A stretch of DNA of 64,000 nt, taken from positions 298,978 to 362,977 of the forward strand of contig BCLD01000012.1 in assembly GCA_001600875.1 (NCBI GenBank), written 5' to 3'. Positions 60,667 through 64,000 of the stretch are shown one piece after another. How positions within the stretch are numbered: the stretch's first letter is position 1; each line of letters begins with the position of its first letter. The position numbers and the translations under genes were made by a program. A model generated the notes under the pieces. The model was not told the DNA's origin, made no database searches, and saw only the letters and a program-made list of their open reading frames with translations. The DNA is from Solicoccozyma terricola. Its lineage: Eukaryota > Basidiomycota > Tremellomycetes > Filobasidiales > Piskurozymaceae.

Positions 60667-61037
60667 CTAGAGCCAAACATCAGAGATTGGTCAACGCTCA
60701 TGCTCATGAGTTTTCCAAACCCTGGGGAGTCGAAACGCACCATCCTGAAAGCGAATTGTCTGACGGAGGAGACCTAGTGGTATTACTGTGATTGCAGGTT
60801 ATGCGAGTTGTGAATCGTTGAGATGTGTCGTCGACGCGTCCGTGGGCTGGGGATCATTTGCTCGGTCAACGCGTCATCAAAACCGTCCAACATCGTCTTC
60901 GTCGTCGACATACATGAGCTACATTTGTACACGGAGAGGCATTCCAGGTCGATACGTGTGCGGCGATCGTGAGATGTACAGATGAAGCAAGAGACAAGAA
61001 AAAAATCGTCCATTAAGACACCGCCAGAACAGAACCC
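60667..61037. other. Intergenic region, MSH2 upstream / bHLH gene downstream
   Basis: This is 371 bp between two genes on the minus strand. It should contain the MSH2 promoter and the 3' UTR of the bHLH gene. I see no repeat or further gene. Confidence 0.45.
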
Positions 61038-63685
61038 TCAGTACTGCCCATAGAATCCTCCTTCACCCTCCGCGTGCATCTCCTCTACCACAGCCATCTG
61101 CGACGAGCTCCTTTTTCTCCCTCGAGAAAGAGACCTAGCTGCACTGCCGTGCAGTCTACCACCACCGGTCTGTTGGAAATGTGGAATTCGTTGGTTACTG
61201 AGCTCTTCGAGTGATCGAAGGGCTTCTTGGTGGTCCATCGAGATGTATGGTGACGAAGTCATGTTGTGGCCGTACTGCATGCCTCCTCCCATATCGTGTT
61301 CGTTAGGATATAACATGTTGCCGTTACCACCGGAAGCCATTTGTATGCGAAGCTGCTGGATCGTCTGTTCCAGCTCGCGTTCCCTTGCGTGGCGGGAATC
61401 CATCGCTGATGACATTTGCCTTGAGACGTCAAGTCAAGCACACAGAGTTTATCAGCTCAGATTGTAACTGTACGAGGCAACTCGCCACATCTAGACCTCG
61501 TACACTCACTTCACAAGTTCTACAGTCAAGCACAAAACAGTTCCCTTGCACAGCTTTTCCGGCACAGTCGCCTTCTTCCCCTTTTTCTTCGCCGCCTTGC
61601 TCTTCCTCCCGTTATTCATCATGCCATGTTCCTCCTCATCAGCACCTTCGGCATCTCGCGCTGCGATCGCACTCGCGACCATCGGTGCCGGCAGCAGCAT
61701 TTCAAGTTCTTGAATCTTCTCGTTAATGACTTCACGGCGGCGTCGTTCCACCTCGTTGTGTGAGAGTCGACGACGAGAGCGACGAGCCTCCGCGTTATCC
61801 GAAGCGGTAATTGTTTGAAGGCTTTATTTAGTGGGAAGGAAAAACAACGGGGTAAGATATCTGTCAAGAATCAGGGGGAAAGGTGACCTAACCCCACACC
61901 AACAACACTCACGCAGTTGGACTATCATCGTCTTCTGCATCTTCATCTCCCATCATTGCATTCTCATTATGATTCAATCCGATACTACCTTTTTGTCCTC
62001 TTCTCCATCCTTTCCCTCCCATGTTTTCATTCGCCACCGTCGCCGCCTCCACCATATCCGCGATCTGCCGTGGACTGGGACTATTATCATCCGCCAACAC
62101 CGCCGAACGAGTTTCCTCCTCTTCCACCTGATCCATCCTCCTCGATGGTGAGATATCGCTCGTACCGTTGGTCAGCTGAGGAGACCTAGAGCTCGGTGCT
62201 GATTGACGAGATGGCACTAGGTAGCGATCGAGACCTACGCTACCTCCACTACCGGAGTTGGAGTGAGGTGATGGAACGCCAATGTCCTGCATCCCACCAC
62301 CTTCCGGTCGAATCATGGATGATTGACCTGTTGACGACCTCCTTAGAACACCCGGGTCAGTCATACCAGGCGCTCTTGATGTATTCCAAGATGAAGAAGG
62401 TACACCGTTTTCTGCAAAACTAGCACGTCTCCAAGTAGGTGATCTGAAAAACGAAGCTGACCCTACCACCTCATCGATACCTGATTTCGACATCTTTCTT
62501 GGTGGTGGTCCATCCATCAAAGGACTATCAACGAATGCTGAAGTCTCATCTTGAGGTTCATGCCATTCATCTCCACTGACTGTACCAGGCCCAGCAGCAC
62601 CTGCGACGAACGACGATGCCATTCCAGATTGTGGGGTTGCAGATGAACCTCCTAGCATTGATACGGCTGACTGGCTTGAATATCCTTGTGTCGAGATTGG
62701 TGATCCTGGTATCCCGATACGATGAGAACCGTGTTGCTGTTGCTGTTGTTGTTGTTGACCTTGACCTTGAAAGACAAAAGGGATGGCAGGACGATGAAAG
62801 AAATTCAATCCCTTGACGTCCGATTTCGAATGTTCGAACATGTTATCAAGATACGAAGAACCGTCATGTATGATGGGTTGATTTGGTGGTGCAGACCCAT
62901 GTTGAAATCCAAAGTTTGAATCACGATTCCCAATCATCGAAGGAGATCTATCGTTGAGTGACGTATGACCATATCCCGACGTTTGCGTAGTAGGTGGGAA
63001 TTGATGTTGACCATTGCTATTACCTTGTTGCATCCCAATTGATGTATTCTTCATCCTCAATTGAGAATCCGCAAACATCCCTGTGATCGCTAATGCGCTT
63101 TCCTCCCAATTATTATTTTCCGAACGTCTTTGACCTCCTCCTTGTTGTTGTTGTTGTTGTTGATAATGTCCTCCTTGATGTCCTGTTCCACCACCACTAC
63201 CACCCTCAAACCCAACCGCCCCAGCCATCTCACAATCCTCAACACCGCTCGTCAAAGCGAACAAATCCGCATCAAAAGTACTACCTTGACCTCCAAAAGC
63301 TTGACGAAACGGTTGATACGATCCGAATGTAGTAGCGAGGTTTTGAGTAGACGCTTGACCTTGAATATGTTGTTCCTCAGTCGCGGTCGCAGTCGCAGTG
63401 GTGGTGTTGGTGTTGGTGTTGGAATTGGCGTTGGAAGTGGTGTTCGCGTTGGTGTTCGCGTTGGAGTTGGCCGGGGTGGCGTTGGTGGCGTTAGGGTTTG
63501 ATACATGAGGACCAGATCGAGGTAAACCAGCGACTTGAGTGAATTGAGAATTAGAAAATGGGTTTTCATTAGGTGTGTCTGCGGTTATGGAATCATGTAT
63601 TGATTGTTGAGAGGTATGTTGAGAGAATCGACGTAGAATATCTTGTGGTGTAGGTGCAGATTGTTTAATGGGAGGTGGAGAGAGT
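61038..63685 (-). CDS. bHLH transcription factor (5' end unresolved)
   Basis: This is a nuclear DNA-binding protein. The visible N-terminal part is a long low-complexity region: Asn/Thr/Ala repeats (NANTNANTTSNANSNTNTN), two Gln runs, Ser/Pro-rich sequence and an acidic end (EDAEDDD). Exons then give SRRRLSHNEVERRRREVINE and KIQELEMLLPAP, a basic helix-loop-helix start. The His, Glu and Arg at the E-box contact positions (H-N-E-V-E-R-R-R-R) predict binding to CACGTG. The loop is long and charged, with KSKAAKKKGKKATVPEKLCK, before a leucine/Gln-rich helix (ELEQTIQQLRIQ). The protein ends EGEGGFYGQY at 61038-61040. Upstream of 63685 is an acceptor (CAACAG) and a C-rich tract with an assembly gap, so the first exon lies in 63846-64000 or beyond the window. 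I cannot name an orthologue with confidence. Confidence 0.8.
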
Positions 63686-63811
63686 CTGTTGGGGGGAGGA
63701 AAGGGGGGTGGNNNNNNNNNNNNNNNNNNNNNNNNNNNNNNNNNNNNNNNNNNNNNNNNNNNNNNNNNNNNNNNNNNNNNNNNNNNNNNNNNNNNNNNNN
63801 NNNNNNNNNNN

Positions 63812-63846
<35 letters not shown>

Positions 63847-64000
63847 GAAAATGGCAATCAGGACGAGAAAGATTAAAAAGGGAAGAAGATTCTTTTCCTC
63901 CACGAAGAGAGAATGAGAGCTCGGTTTGCTAGCAAGAGAGCAGAGTACAGTCCTCGTTACGCTCCAACACCATCCCTTGCTGCATTCACGAGAGACGATA
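63686..64000 (-). other. Intron with C-rich tract and gap, upstream of the bHLH exon
   Basis: Read on the minus strand, this contains pyrimidine-rich sequence, C34 (plus 63812-63845), the gap, then CC-A-CC C6 TTTCCT C6 AACAG at the acceptor. The segment 63846-64000 may include the 5' exon or leader of the gene, but I found no donor and start pair that joins in the right phase. Confidence 0.5.
63712..63811. other. Assembly gap (100 N) inside a C-rich intron tract
   Basis: Exactly 100 N, flanked on the right by 34 consecutive G (63812-63845) and on the left by GGGGGGTGG. On the bHLH transcript strand the flanks are C. As with the first gap, the unresolved sequence is probably a long C-homopolymer. 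Confidence 0.95.

Overview
This window is a gene-dense stretch of a fungal nuclear chromosome, most likely a basidiomycete yeast of the Tremellomycetes (Cryptococcus/Kwoniella-like). The evidence is many short introns (about 50-100 nt) in nearly every gene, short intergenic gaps, a basidiomycete-type tetraspanin (TSP2-like), a Y-family polymerase of the iota class, and an Asteroid/XPG-type protein. The lineage call is inference from gene content and gene structure; no rRNA or marker phylogeny could be run. All gene limits below are genomic spans from start codon to stop codon, introns included.

Layout, left to right: 3' end of eIF2B-beta (1-239, +); GUF1 mitochondrial GTPase (311-3491, -); THO subunit HPR1/THOC1 (3710-6164, +); a PLP aminotransferase (6207-7772, -); tetraspanin TSP2 (8080-9782, +) with a 58-C homopolymer just upstream; COP9 subunit CSN3 (9951-12099, -); cohesin regulator PDS5 (12564-17934, +); fimbrin SAC6 (18103-20694, -); ubiquitin-like HUB1/UBL5 (21491-21934, -); an RS-rich protein (22063-22638, -); a TPR-like protein (22867-24652, +); an amino-acid permease with a long Ser-rich N-terminus (24764-28275, -); a UbiB/ADCK1-type kinase-like protein (29469-32750, +); a small membrane protein (33191-33615, +); a La-motif protein (34077-37258, -); aminodeoxychorismate lyase ABZ2 (38291-39395, +); NEDD8-conjugating enzyme UBC12 (39560-40842, -); OXA1 insertase (41126-43118, +); an Asteroid-like XPG nuclease-fold protein (43229-45880, -); a short unknown protein (46072-46781, +); DNA polymerase iota (46837-48813, -); PCF11 (48969-51295, -); glucose-6-phosphate isomerase (51999-54407, +); ERV29/SURF4 (54698-56311, +); MSH2 (56492-60666, -); and a bHLH transcription factor running into the right edge (61038-63685, -).

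These are almost all conserved housekeeping genes, with no operons, no transposons, no CRISPR and no tRNA or rRNA gene that I could see. Functional threads recur by chance or by weak clustering: cullin neddylation (UBC12, CSN3), mRNA biogenesis (THOC1, PCF11, HUB1, the RS protein, the La-motif protein), genome maintenance (PDS5, MSH2, POLI) and mitochondrial function (GUF1, OXA1, the ADCK1-like protein).

The most unusual features are at the level of gene structure. Long C homopolymers recur in introns on the transcribed-sense strand, several of them directly before the 3' splice site, and both assembly gaps in the window fall inside such tracts. HUB1, a splicing regulator known in yeasts for supporting non-canonical 5' splice sites, itself needs a GC-AG intron to encode its conserved core; GUF1 carries a second GC-AG intron with the same GCGAGT donor.
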